Shown: positions 24,594 through 36,175 of the stretch, piece after piece
Numbering within the stretch: the stretch's first letter is position 1
How the letters are laid out: each line of letters begins with the position of its first letter
Origin: Cymodocea nodosa
Lineage: Eukaryota; Streptophyta; Magnoliopsida; Alismatales; Cymodoceaceae
NCBI GenBank assembly: GCA_036874045.1
Contig: CM072345.1
Location: 3,745,501-3,809,500 of the forward strand
Direction: 5' to 3'
DNA: 64,000 nucleotides
Program-made: the position numbers and the translations under genes
Notes under the pieces: model-generated
What the model was told of the DNA's origin: nothing
The model's database searches: none
Seen by the model: the letters and a program-made list of their open reading frames with translations, nothing else

Positions 24594-25378
24594 TGTTTAG
24601 AATGAAAAAGTGCATCATATTAACGATTAAATGATGGTTAATTGCATAATATTTAGCTTATCATATGAGAATTAAGCCATTATGTTATAATTGCACTATT
24701 ATATGCTTTAATGAAAGAATCTGCATAATTTCAGGGAATTAGTGTTAATTTAGTACATTTTTGAATTGTCGGTAAGTTGCTGGTTTTTTAATTCTTTAGT
24801 ATCTGAATTTTCTGTTATTTCGGAGAGTTATATTGCATGTACTGGACAGTTATGTTTTAAACGCTAAAAGAATATTTAAGTGAATAGTAACAACTCATTG
24901 AGTTAGTGTTCTTTTTGTTAAAAGATCACATGAGAACTCATTAAGTTAGTAAGTGAAAACTGTAAGTTATATATCTGAACTCGTTAAGTTAGAATGATGC
25001 ACGTGTTGAATTTAAATGCTTTAGTATATCACATGAGATACACATGTTTAACTCGTTAAATTAGCATAACTGTACGCGTTGAGTTACATGAATACACACT
25101 AAGGTAACGCGTTATGTTAGCAGCTTATTACTTTATTGCACGTGTTTTATAGTTAAATCAACGAAGTAAGTCCGTTGAGTTATCTGTAACTCTACGAACC
25201 ATTTAATTTCTAATATGCCACTGTAGTGGTTATAGAAACAGGACATTCGAAGGAAAACCACGATTGCACGTATCACGCAGGAATTCATTTGTGGAAGGGA
25301 GAAGAAATCACCATCGTTGATCTGAATGAAGGAAATCCAACCGATCATCTAAAGCAAAAGCAGTTACTACTGAATAAA

Positions 25379-25385
25379 TATAAAA
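25379..25385 (+). promoter_or_regulatory. TATA box of Athila-1 LTR
   Basis: TATAAAA, with the flanking AGAAAAGGAG, is conserved in the Athila-2 (29628) and Athila-4 (43927, minus) LTRs. It is the probable start of the R region about 30 bases on. Confidence 0.55.
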
Positions 25386-26215
25386 GAAAAGGAGAAAAAA
25401 TGAAGAAGGGGTGGTTGGCGATGTGTGGCAATGTGTGTAAAGGTGGAGGACCGCGCTAACTACAGGCAGCGTCGAAAGTTCACTAAATCATCCACACCAT
25501 CACTAGCAATTCACCAACATCACCAACATTACCATAATCACCAACCATCAGAGGTTTGTGAGGATACTTTCCTGATGTCGGGTCGATTCTGAGCCAAACA
25601 CGGTGCTTGACAACCATTGTGAGGAGTGATCGCGTCGTAGGAAGGGAAGTCATTTTCACCAATCACCGACTCATATCTCAGGAGATCGTAAAGCTTCTAG
25701 CCTTGGTTTTGGGTTGATGCCAATATGCTGAAGAGGTGATCATCTTGCAATTTTGGACTCACAATTTTTTAGAGAGAGGAGGCAAGATTGTAAGTGATTA
25801 AGTTTTCAGTGGTGTAATCACGTCGCATGTAGTGACAGAAGTATTTACTATTGATAGAGATTTTTACATTTCACCTTTCGCCCATTTTCATGAACACATC
25901 AAAACAAAAATACCAAAAATAATAACTTATCTGTGTTTATATTTAGTATTTAAGTGTTGTATTTTTTGTTTTGTATCGTGAGTAATGTTATCATTGTCAG
26001 TATTGTGAATGTTTTATGTTTGTTTGATTCAGAAAATAGAAAATAGTTTTACAGTTTACTGAAATTGATTCGTTCCAGATACTTAAAGATTTTAACGGTT
26101 ACTATTTGAAGTATCTGAATGTTAGTGTTGTTTAATGATAAATCTAATATTAACTAGCATTAAAGAGCTTAATTGATGTTATTTACAATCTGTGGAACCG
26201 CCCAATGGTTGGTCG

Positions 26216-26220
26216 AATTC
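26216..26220. other. Target-site duplication of Copia B, left
   Basis: AATTC directly precedes the Copia B end TGTTAGGACC. The same AATTC follows the other end at 41869-41873, and the Athila LTR reads on across the gap as in Athila-2 (GAATTCCTCTG near 30427). Confidence 0.9.
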
Positions 26221-27586
26221 TGTTAGGACCTTATGGCTTACTAGAGGGGGGGTGAATGGTAATAATCTATTATTTTTTGTTATTTAATGGCTGATTGATA
26301 TAGAGAGTTAGCAAGCACACAATAACAATAATACACACAGGAATTTTAGGTGGTTCACCACCAACAGCTAGTCCACCCCCAAGGTACACTTGGGCTTCAC
26401 TAAACTTTCACAAACTTACAATCACTTGCTTTAAGGTTTAAGCAAGAACCAACCAACTGATTGAGCTTTCAGGTCGTAGCTCCAACCAATCTTTCTTTGA
26501 AGTTTTGATCCATGTACTTCAGTAAACACTAGCTTGAAAGTATTAGAGTTGAGTGCGTGATGAGCTTCTAAAATTGAGTCTGTAAATATTGAAGATGATT
26601 TTATCTCTAAGGCTTTCTTTTGTTGTGCTTGGTGTAAATATATGTATGAGCAAAAAGCTATCTGATTATGTTGTCCGTTGCTTGTATATATACTGAACAT
26701 GTGTAACGATCATATTTTTCTTCCAACGGATGTATTCTACTATACTTGGTAAGATTTCAGTCCCAAATATGGTAAGTTACCGTTTAGGAAGATATTTCAA
26801 GATATCCTTCTGATTTTCTCAAACTTTCGGATAGTTTGCTATATAACTCTCCGAAGGATGTTTGTAACTCATCGAAAAATCACTTAAGTCTTACTGCCAT
26901 GTAGGATTTCAAATCGTACAATGAGAGTTGTCACTCAATCAGATACTTGCAATTTTAACTTACCGAACTGTTATTTAACTGTCAGATAGTTAGCTACAAT
27001 AACCCTCTGAAATCCTTTGTTAAGTTTCTTACTACTTTATCTAATTCAGCACGTGCATAATAGACTGACTTAAGTTCCGGATGGTTAAACCTGTAACTCA
27101 CCGAAACTCTTCAAGATTTTGGATAGTTAGCACCAATAACTTTTCGATTCTTCTTTTAAGCTTCTGTTTGGACTTTTGTACATGGGAAATTCAATGACTT
27201 AAGTTTTGGATGGTTATACCTGTAACTCACCGAAACTCTTCAAGATTTCGAATAGTTAGTTCTAATAACCTTCTGATTCTTCATACACCCATCTTCCTAA
27301 CTTTCCAAAAGTCTTCTAACTGTCGGATACTTAATTCCTCTAACTGTCCGATAGTATTGCTACTACTTTATACTACCTTTCAGATACTTAGACTATTAAC
27401 TCACCGAAAATATTTCTCTTTCGGATAGTTAAGCCTAGTAACCTTCCGAAAATCCTTTTTATCACTTGTAGCATACTTTGAACTATCTGTATCAACTTCT
27501 ACTTTCTTGTTGACTGTTAAGCTTGAGGAATACAATTTAAATTCTCACATTGATTTTTGCATTATCAAAATCTAGAGGTCCTTTCA
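26221..27586 (-). repeat. 3' LTR of Copia B
   Basis: On the minus strand it begins TGAAAGGACC after a polypurine tract and ends GGTCCTAACA. The length is 1366 bp, against 1202 bp for the 5' LTR; the difference is mainly extra repeat units around 26750-26950. The U3 is full of TCGGATAGTTA / TAACTNNCCGAA pairs (26820-27440). Confidence 0.88.
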
Positions 27587-27934
27587 ATCTCCCCCTTTTT
27601 GATAATTGCAAAAACCTTACAATATATTACATGTATTTCTCTCCCTATATATCTATACAGAAAAGCACACGAAGAATAATTAAATTTAGAAACTCTCCCT
27701 ATTTTTATGAGATTACTCCCCCTGAGTTTCTCCCCCTATTTTATTGCAGCCTGCTACCAAAATATGGTCTTTCTCCCCCTTTTCTGCCAATTGTCAAAAG
27801 GAGTGAGAAGTAAGATACCGACTTGGTGGAGCAATTATAGTTGGTTATCAAAAGAATGGCTAAGTTGCTGCAAAACAAAGATGTTAGTAGAACAAGCTCC
27901 TAGTTGTGAGCTTGGAGAGTAGAGAGATATGAAA
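27587..27934 (-). other. 3' untranslated region of Copia B with polypurine repeats
   Basis: On the minus strand there are about six purine tracts of the form AGGGGGAGA or AGGGAGAG between 27790 and 27587, the last one (AAAAAGGGGGAGAT) touching the LTR. This repetition is characteristic of Sireviruses. There is no gene here; the weak plus-strand frames are not coding. Confidence 0.8.
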
Positions 27935-28667
27935 TTATAAATCATATAAAGAGCAAATCCCTAAATTTTGTCTAATATGATTAAACGCAGATTCAGATAA
28001 TGGTTTGGTGAAAATATCTGCAAGTTGTTCTTTAGTAGAGACATATTCTAAGGAAATATGATCTTTTTCAACATGGTCTCTTAGAAAGTGTTGCCTAATC
28101 TCGATATGTTTTGCTCTAGAGTGTAGAATTATATTCTTGGAAAGATTGATGGCACTACTACTGTCATAGTAAATAATGGTATTCTGAAAATTTAGCTTAT
28201 TATCTGCTAGAGTTTGTTGCATCCATAAAATCTATGCACAACATAGGCTTGCTGCCATATATTCAACTTCAGTGGTGGATAGAGCTATAGAGTTTTGTTT
28301 CCTGCTGAACCAAGAAACAAGTGAATGACCAAGCAACTGACATGTCCCACTGGTGCTTTTTCGATCTGATTTGCATCCTACATAATCTGCATCACTGTAT
28401 CCTACTAATATCAAATGATTCTATGAAGAATAAAATAAGCCAAAATCTTTGGTACCCTGTAGATATTTAAATATACGTTTAACTACTTTTAAATGTGATG
28501 CTTTTGGAGAGGCTTGATATCTTGCACAAGCACAAACATTGAACATTATGTCTGGTCTACTAGCTATTAGATACAGAAGTGATCCAATCATGCCTCTGTA
28601 TTTCTTTTGATCAACTGAAATGCCAGAGATGTCCTTATCAAGTTTTTCATTTGAGTTTATAGGTGTA
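27935..28667 (-). pseudogene. Copia B RT end and RNase H
   Basis: Minus-strand reading of the end of RT (GMIGSLLYL region, ARYQASPKASH) and RNase H: GYSDADYVGCKSDRKST, the SALVSWFS-like block, EVEYMAAS, the YDSSSAINLSKN block and LADIFTKPLSESAF near the end, finishing CSLYDL. Stops at about 28420 and 28232 break it. It is cut at 28667 where the Athila-2 LTR starts. Confidence 0.85.
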
Positions 28668-30831
28668 TGTTTAGAATGAAAAAGTGCATATTATTAACAG
28701 TTAAATGATGGTTAATTGCATAATATTTAGCTTATCATATGAGAATTAAGTCTTATGTTATAATTGCACTGTTATATGCTTTAATTGAAGAATCTGCTTA
28801 ATTTTGGGGAATTAATGTTAATTTAGTACATTTATGAGCTGTTGGTAAGTTGCAGGCTGTGAAATTCTTAAGTATCAGAATTTTCTGATATTTCGGACAG
28901 TTATGTTTAACATACCAAACAAATTCAGACAGTTATGTTTAATAGACCGAATATGTATCGGATAGTTATGTTTAAATTGCCGAACAGTTATGTTTAGAGA
29001 AAATATTTTATTATTTCCAGATATACACATGTCGAAACCAGAATGAATGTCTTAAGTGAATTTTCGGTGAGTTAGCTGTAACTATCCGAAAATGCATCTG
29101 AGCATCGAATAGTTATACCTGTAACTCTCCGAAATGCTATTTTATGTTTAAACTGCTGCTAACACGTGTCGAGAGTTGGTAGATTTACTTAAGTTATAAC
29201 TCGTTAAGTTAGCATAACTGTACGTATTGAGTTACATGAATATACACTAAGGTAACGTGTTATGTTAGCGGCTTATTTCTTTATTGCATGTATTTTATGC
29301 ACGTGTTGAATTTAAATGCTTTAGAATATCACGTGAGATGCATATGTTTAACTTGTTAAGTTAGCATAACTGCACGCGTTGAGTTACATGAATATACACT
29401 AAGGTAACATGTTAGGTTAGCGGCTTATTTCTTTATTGCATGTATTTTATAGTTATTTTCTAAAATGCCACTGTAGCGGTTGCAGGAACAGACAGTTGGA
29501 AGGAAAAACCACGTTTGCACGTATCACGTAGGAATTCAATCGCACATGGAGAAGGAAGCATCGCCGTTGATCTGAAGGTTGGAAATCCAACCAATCATTC
29601 AAGCAGAAGCAGCTACTACTAAAGAAATATAAAAGAAAAGAAGAAAAAAAGAAGAAAGTGTGATCGATGGACGGCCAGTGTATACAGAGGAGGAGCACCG
29701 AGCTTTCTACAGATAGTATCGGCGATTCTCCAAAGTATCACACCAACCATCATTATCACCACCATAATCACCAATCATCGGAGGTCTGTGAGGATACTTG
29801 CCTGATGTCAGGTCGATTCCGAGCCAAACACAGTGCCTGACAACCACTGTGAGGAGTGATCGCGTCACGGGAAGGGAAGACATTTTCACCAAGCGCCGAC
29901 TCATATTTCAATAGATCGTAAAGCTTTTAGCCTTGGCTTCGGGTTGATGCCTGTATGCTGAAGAGGAGATCATCTTGCAATTCTGGACTCGTGATTCTAT
30001 AGGGGGAGGAGACAGAATTGTAAGTGGTTTAATTTTCAGTGGTATAATCGCGTTGCAAGTAATGTCAGAAGTATTTACTGTCAAGTGAGATTACTTTACA
30101 TTTCACCTTTCGCCCATTTCCATGTTCACATCAAAACAAAAATACCAAAAACAATTTATCTTTGTTTGTATGTTGTATTTGAGTGTTGTATTGTTTGTGT
30201 TGTATCATGATTAATGTTATTTGTATCAGTTTTATGATTGTTTTATGTTAGTTTTAATTTTACAATTTACTGAAATTGGTTCGTACAAAAAACTTAAAGA
30301 TTTTAATGGTGACTATTTGAATCATCTAAATGTTAGTATTGCTTAATGATAAATCCAATGCTAACTAGCATTAAAAAGCTTAATTGATGTTATTTACAAT
30401 CTATGGAATCGCCCAATGGTTGGCCGAATTCCTCTGTAAATAGTAGTATTATAAAGAAGAGACAGGCTCATGGAATTAACTTAAGTCCACGAGGATAGTC
30501 CGTTGAGTTAGCCATAACTCAACGAACTTAGTCCGTTGAGTTAACTGTAACTCAACGGAGTACTTATTGAATATAAATTTGAATTGTTTACAATCGAACA
30601 TTTCTTAAATTCGTCAGCAATTCCTTGTGAGATCGACCTGTACTTGCACACTGATACAATAGACACTATGCACTTGCAATTAAAGTACAAATTGGAATTA
30701 ATATCTAAATTGTATTAAAGGTTGTTTGTTTACTTCTAAAAGAAAGAATAGGCATAAAGATAAATTAACTAAGTAAAAATAGAAGTAACAAATCCAAGTT
30801 TTTCTAGTGTAATGTTGGGAAAACCCAAACA
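28668..30831 (+). repeat. 5' LTR of Athila-2
   Basis: It runs from TGTTTAGAATG to CCCAAACA, 2164 bp, then seven bases to the primer-binding site. It carries TCGGACAGTTA-type repeats (28900-29140). It also has a tandem duplication of about 152 bp covering the segment shared with Copia A (landmark TTGAGTTACATGAATATACA at 29227 and 29379). Near 30500 are CCGTTGAGTTA/TAACTCAACGG palindromes. Confidence 0.88.
29628..29634 (+). promoter_or_regulatory. TATA box of Athila-2 LTR
   Basis: TATAAAA follows AAAGAAA; the equivalent boxes are 25379 in Athila-1 and 43927 (minus) in Athila-4. Confidence 0.55.
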
Positions 30832-30838
30832 AGTTTTA

Positions 30839-30856
30839 TGGCGCCGTTGTTGGGGA
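30839..30856 (+). other. Primer-binding site of Athila-2 (tRNA-Asp type)
   Basis: TGGCGCCGTTGTTGGGGA differs in one or two positions from the Athila-group site complementary to the 3' end of tRNA-Asp. It fixes the LTR end and identifies the lineage independently of the proteins. Confidence 0.88.
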
Positions 30857-30946
30857 ATTGAATTGAATTGAGTTGAAGTGAATTGAATTGAATTGAATTA
30901 ATATAAGTAACTATTAGAGCTGTTTCGTTTTAATAGCTAGAGTTAT

Positions 30947-31957
30947 GTGTTTTCTTCTGTAATTGAGAATATGGCATATGCTTATGCTCAAAGATTTCTA
31001 AAACCTTTAATTAGCATATGTGAATTCTGCAATTTTGAAGGACACGACATTTATGATTGTTTGAAATTGAGATATTTACAGATTGTTAGATCCCATGAAC
31101 AACAAATGAATTATCCTCAATATAATAGAGCTGAGTATGAGAATCCTATAGTTTACCCAACTGATGGTCAGTATAGAATGTGTAATATGATGAGAGACAC
31201 TGAAGTTTGGGATAGCTATGACAGACTGGAGCATAGTATAGAGCAAAATCTGGACAAACTGGAATACATTGTGTGTCAACAACAAGAAGTCAACCGGTTA
31301 AACTATAAGGAGGCATATTCAAAACCTAAATAGGATATAATTTACGAAACTGAAAAAGCCATAAAGAAAATTGATCAAAAATTGAATGCAATGAAATTAG
31401 ATGATCTGGAAACAAAATTAAAAGCATTAGACAAAAATGCAATGAAAATACAAGTTTTGCAACAAGACAATAAAAATTATAATGTTATAAACCTGCACAA
31501 CTTGTAAAATATACAACAAATAGAAAACACTAATGTAAGAGAATTTAAAGAATGCACTTTAAAACTAAAAATAATTGAAGATCATAATCACGAAAATGAT
31601 ATACAAAAACATCATGAAAGTAACGAAAATCTGGAAGATGTATGTGTAACATTAAGATCTGGAACTGATATACCATCAAGAACTCAAAATGAAAATGATA
31701 TAAAGGTGGACAAGAGTAAAAATCAAAATGATAATGAAAATGTAATAGCTGAAAATCTAGAAATCACTGAAGAACAATCTGAATCTGCAATTGAAGTTAA
31801 AAATGATCAAACAAATCAACTGAAAGAAAAAGAGTCTTTGAAATCAAAATCTTTAGCACCCTATCCTGAAAGATTACAACAAACAATTCCTGAAAAACAA
31901 GAAAATATCAGAGAAATTTTTGAAAAAGTACAAGTTAACATTCCTTTGTAAGATCTA
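30947..31957 (+). pseudogene. Athila-2 5' gag part: zinc knuckle and LRSG region
   Basis: The reading starts about 90 bases after the primer-binding site, at ATG 30947 or 30971. It encodes a CCHC zinc knuckle (CEFCNFEGHDIYDC, about 31019), a coiled-coil-like acidic linker and the Athila/Tat signature VTLRSG (about 31650), then leads into protease. Stops lie at 31331, about 31507 and 31949. The large capsid domain that should precede the knuckle is absent; it lies behind pol at 37342. Athila-1 (42333) has the same short start, so this is not a deletion private to this copy. Confidence 0.85.
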
Positions 31958-32871
31958 TTGCAAAATATGCCACCTTGTGCTAAATTTCTAAAGGATTGGT
32001 GTACTAAGAAAAGAGAGCGAAAAGTTCTTAGAAAGGTCTTTTTAGCTGAGCAAAGTAGTTCCCTATTTCTATCACAAATTCCTAAAAAGTTATCTGATCC
32101 TAGAATCCCTGTTATATCATGCACCATAGGAAATACCATTCTAGAAAGAACCTTAATAGACTTAGGTGCAGGTATAAATGTTATGCCAAGTGATATATTT
32201 GCATCCTTAGGATTAAAAGGCTTAACTCCTACTAGTACGGTTATTCAATTAGCTGATAGAAGTATAAGATACCCTAGAGGAGAAAAATAGAGGATGTCTT
32301 AATTAAAATCAAGAATTTTATATATCCTATTGATATTGTAATTTTGAATTCCCAACCAATTAAGCATAAAAATAGTGATATATCTTTAATTTTGGGAAGG
32401 CCATTTTTAGCAACATCAGGGGCTGTTATAAATTGTAAAATTGGAGTAATGAAGTTAGCATATGGTAATGAGGATACTCAATTAAATATTTTCAAACCAG
32501 AAAGGTTTCAGGAGTTAGAAATGTCCTTACATACCATAGACTTTTTAGAGGATGAAGGAGATATGTTAGATGATGTGATTCAAGAAGAATTAAATAGGCA
32601 AATCAATTCTGAAACTTTAGAAGAAAGTGAAAGCATAAATATAGAAGGAGATCAGGAAGAAATTAATTTAAAAAATGATGATGTTCAATTAGGAGCTTTA
32701 GCTTTTGATGGGCATCATTTAGAATTAAAACCTTTACCTCCTGAATTAACCTATATATTTCTGGAAGATAAATGGACCTGTCCAATCATTATTGCTTCAG
32801 ATTTAAAAGAGGATCAAATAGCTAAATTAAAAGATGTAGTAAAAAGTTATAAAGAAGCAATAGGATAGACT
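31958..32871 (+). pseudogene. Athila-2 protease and protease-RT linker
   Basis: A retropepsin-like domain is present, with PPCAKFLKDWCTKKRE upstream, the catalytic DLGAGINVMP motif (about 32159, usually DLGASINVMP in Athila) and the ILGRPFLATSGA flap or C-terminal motif (about 32390). A one-base insertion near 32287 shifts the frame. The acidic linker to RT (32520-32868) ends with a stop where a Trp codon is expected (Athila-5 has GWT). Confidence 0.85.
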
Positions 32872-34418
32872 ATGACTGATATAAAAGGGTTAAGTTCGAC
32901 TTTATGCTGTCACCACATATATTTAGAAGAGAATGCTAAACCTGTTAGAATTCTTGAGAGGAGATTAAATCCAAACCTTAAGGAAGTAGTCAGGAAGGAA
33001 ATAGTTAAATGGTTAGATAATGATATAATTTATCCGATTTCTGATAGCTCGTGGGTTAGTCCAATCCATGTAGTTCCCAATAAATCAAGATTAACAGTTA
33101 TTAGGAATGAAAGTCAAGACTTGATACCTACTAGAATTCAATCAGGCTGGAGAGTATTTATAGACAATAGAAAGCTGAATGTTGTGACTAGGAAAGATCA
33201 TTTTCCCTTACCTTTTATAGATCAAATGCTGGAAAGATTAGCAGGGCAAGAATATTTTTGTTTCCTAGATGGGTATTCAAGGTATAATCAAATTCCAGTA
33301 GCATTAGAGGATCAAGAGAAAACAACTTTCACCTGTCCTAATGGAACTTATGCTTTTAAAAGAATGCCATTCAGATTATGAAATGCGCCAGCTACTTTTC
33401 AAAGGTGTGTGCAGGGCATATTTACTGGAATGACTGAAGAATTTTTAGAAATATTTATGGATGATTTTACTGTATATGGCAACTCATATGAAGTGTGTTT
33501 AAGCAATTTAGACCAAATATTAAAACGCTGTGTGGAAAAAAATCTGATTTTAAATTAGGAAAAATGTTACTTCATGGTTAAACAAGGAATAGTCTTAGGG
33601 CATGTTGTTTCTAAAAAAGGGCTAGAAGTAGATAAAGCTAAAATAGAAGTAATTTCTAATCTACCAGAACCTAAATCAGTAAAAGATATTAGATCATTTC
33701 TAGGACATGCTGGTTTTTATAGAAGATTTATTAAAGACTTTAGCAAGATAGCTAGACCTTTAACTAATCTATTAAAAGATGTTCCATTTAACTTTGATAA
33801 AAATTGCAAGGAAGCATTTTTCAGACTTAAGACTAGCTTAATTTCAACTCCTATAATTCAAGCACTTAATTGGAACCATCCATTTGAATTAATGTGCGAT
33901 ACTTCTGATTTTGCTGTAGGAGCAGTGTTAGGACAGAAGATAGAAAAATCTCCTAGAGTGATTCATTATGTAAGCAAAACCTTAAATGATGCTCAAGTTA
34001 ATTACACAACTACTGAAAAAGAATTATTAGCTGTTGTGTTTGCTTTAGAAAAGTTTAGATCATATCTGATTGGAGCTAATGTAATAGTATACACGGATCA
34101 TTCAGCTCTAAAACATCTAATAAAGAAAAAAGATACTAAACCTAGATTGATCCGATGGATATTATTATTGCAAGAATTTGATTTAGAAATTAAAGATAAA
34201 AAAGGTAGTGAAAATGTAGTAGCAGATCATTTATCAAGATTACAAATAGAAAAATCAAATATTGAAATTAAGGATAATTTTCTTGATGAACAATTAATGA
34301 CCATCAACACAATGCCTTGGTATGTAGACATAGTTAATTACTTAGTTACTGGTTTAACACTTAAGGATTGGAATAGACAGGATAAGAAATTGTTTTTCTC
34401 AAGAGTAAAATATTACTA
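32872..34418 (+). pseudogene. Athila-2 reverse transcriptase and RNase H
   Basis: RT begins with the [15 protein letters not shown] block. It has WVSPIHVVP, a [20 protein letters not shown] block (VCIDYRKLN in the minus copy) and the catalytic FMDDF (about 33456), then the thumb with [17 protein letters not shown]. RNase H has the [10 protein letters not shown] and [10 protein letters not shown] motifs (about 34090 and 34210). Stops at 33379-33381 and near 33556 interrupt RT. A one-base deletion near 34423 separates this part from integrase. Confidence 0.9.
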
Positions 34419-35618
34419 TTGGAAGACCCTTACTTATTTAAGAAATGTCCTGATCTGGTTTTAAGGAGGTGTGTTCCAGAAACTGAATATTCGAGCATAT
34501 TGTCTTTCTGTCATGACCAAGCTTGTGGAGGACATTTTGGTTCAGGGAAAACTGCTACAAAAATTCTACAATGTGGGTTTTATTGGCCAACACTATTCAA
34601 AGATGCTCATAAATATTGCTTAAGTTGTTTAAGATGTCAACAAATAGGAAGAATATCAAAGAGGAATATGATGCCTCTTAATCCTATTGTTGAGGTTGAA
34701 ATCTTTGATATGTGGGGAATAGATTTTTTGGGTCCATTTCCTATGTCTAATCAATTTAATTACATATTGTTGGGGGTGTATTATGTATCTAAATGGATAG
34801 AAGCTATTCCTACAAAAACTAATGATAACAAAGTGGTAATACAATTTATAAGAACAAATATATTTGCCAGATTTGGAATACCTAAAGCTATTATCAATGA
34901 TAGAGGAACTCATTTCTGTAATAGAAGTTTTGAAACCTTAATGAAGAAATATGGAGTAAACCATAAAATTGCAACATCATATCATCCGCAAACAAGCGGA
35001 CAAGTAGAAAGTGCAAACAAACAAATTAAATTAATCTTAGAAAAAGTAGTAAATCCTACTAGAACAGATTGGGCTAATAGATTGATAGATGCACTTTGGG
35101 CTTATAGAACTGCTTATAAAATGAGCTTAGGTATGTCACCTTTTAGGCTAGTATATGGAAAAAGTTGTCATTTACCTGTTGAAATAGAACATAAAGCTTA
35201 TTGGGCATTAAAAACTTTGAACACTAATTTAAATCAAGTTGCTGAAAATAGGAAAATGCAACTAATTGAATTAGAAGAATTTAGAAATGAAGCTTATTCG
35301 AAGACTGTAAGAGAAAAAGAGAAAATTAAATTCTGGCATGATAGAAAAATTATTCCTAAAAGCTTTGAAATAGGACAAGAAGTATATCTTTATCTGGCTA
35401 GACTCCATAACCATCCAAAAAAATTAAGATCTAGATGGGTAGGACCTTACATAGTTCGAAATGTTTATCCTTATGGAGCTATTGAAATTGAAAATCTTAA
35501 AAATCAGAATATATTTAAAGTAAATGGACAAATACTTAAACCTATTCTAAAAACACTAAAAAGCTCCTTTGGAATTATAGAAGAAGTTAGAGTAGAGGAC
35601 TACTCGAGCTTTACTTAG
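34419..35618 (+). pseudogene. Athila-2 integrase
   Basis: This frame is open for 399 codons and covers the whole integrase. It has the HHCC zinc-binding region ([18 protein letters not shown]), the first catalytic Asp in WGIDFLGP (about 34720), the second in NDRGTHF (about 34900), and the Glu in GQVESANK (about 34999). The C-terminal SRWVGPYIV block (about 35430) and the closing VEDYSSFT follow. All DDE residues are present. It is read in a different frame from RNase H because of the indel just upstream. Confidence 0.9.
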
Positions 35619-36175
35619 TAAGAAATCAGTTTTTATGTTTATATATATATGTTAAAAAAAAAAAAAACATTAAAAATATATATAAAACATAAAAATAGTT
35701 GCGGTTCAACTGACTAGATCCATCGGTATGACCGGAACTTTAAAAAAAAAAATTGTATATTAATTTTCAGAAAAAAAATATTGGTTTTATCAAAACATAG
35801 TATTGGTCCAACTGAAAGAAAAATAAAAAAATATTTAGGTCTAACCGAAGCATAGTACCGGTTAAACCGGCAAAAAAATTGTATATTAATTTTCAGAAAA
35901 AAATATTGATTTTACCGAAACATAGTATCGGTTCAACCGAAAGAAAAATAAAAAAAATAAAAAATATTTAGGTCTGACCGAAGCATAGTATCGGTTAAAC
36001 CGGTAAAAATATAGAAAAACTATTCTCTGTAATATTTTTATTATTATATTTGCTTGTACGGGGAGTCCGTTGAGTTACGCTTAACTCAACGAGCATACTC
36101 CGTTAAGTCTTGAGTTAGTCAACGAGCTTATTCCATTGAGTTAACTGTAACTCAACGGAGTACTGTAGCTAAGAC
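35619..36175 (+). repeat. pol-aORF spacer of Athila-2 with CGGTTNAACCG array
   Basis: There is no gene. An array of palindromes CGGTTCAACCG / CGGTTAAACCG and relatives fills 35700-36005. Then CCGTTGAGTTA paired with TAACTCAACGG occurs at 36065-36170. The corresponding spacers are 52800-53110 (Athila-4) and 2096-2770 (Athila-3). Confidence 0.75.

Larger units (their letters stand above)
24594..26220 (+). repeat. Athila-1 5' LTR, left part
   Basis: The LTR starts TGTTTAGAATG, as in the Athila-2 (28668) and Athila-4 (44939, minus) LTRs. The segment 24870-25145 is homologous to the Copia A U3 at 4080-4390: same order of CTCGTTAAGTTA units, CACATG/CACGTG boxes, and the ACGCGTTGAGTT and CACTAAGG blocks. 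The TATA box is at 25379. The LTR stops at 26220, where Copia B begins. Confidence 0.88.

Noticed and set aside
25226-25459. 77-codon plus-strand frame in the Athila-1 LTR
   Set aside because: It overlaps the LTR promoter and TATA box, the equivalent positions in Athila-2 and Athila-4 are not open in the same frame, and no domain is visible.
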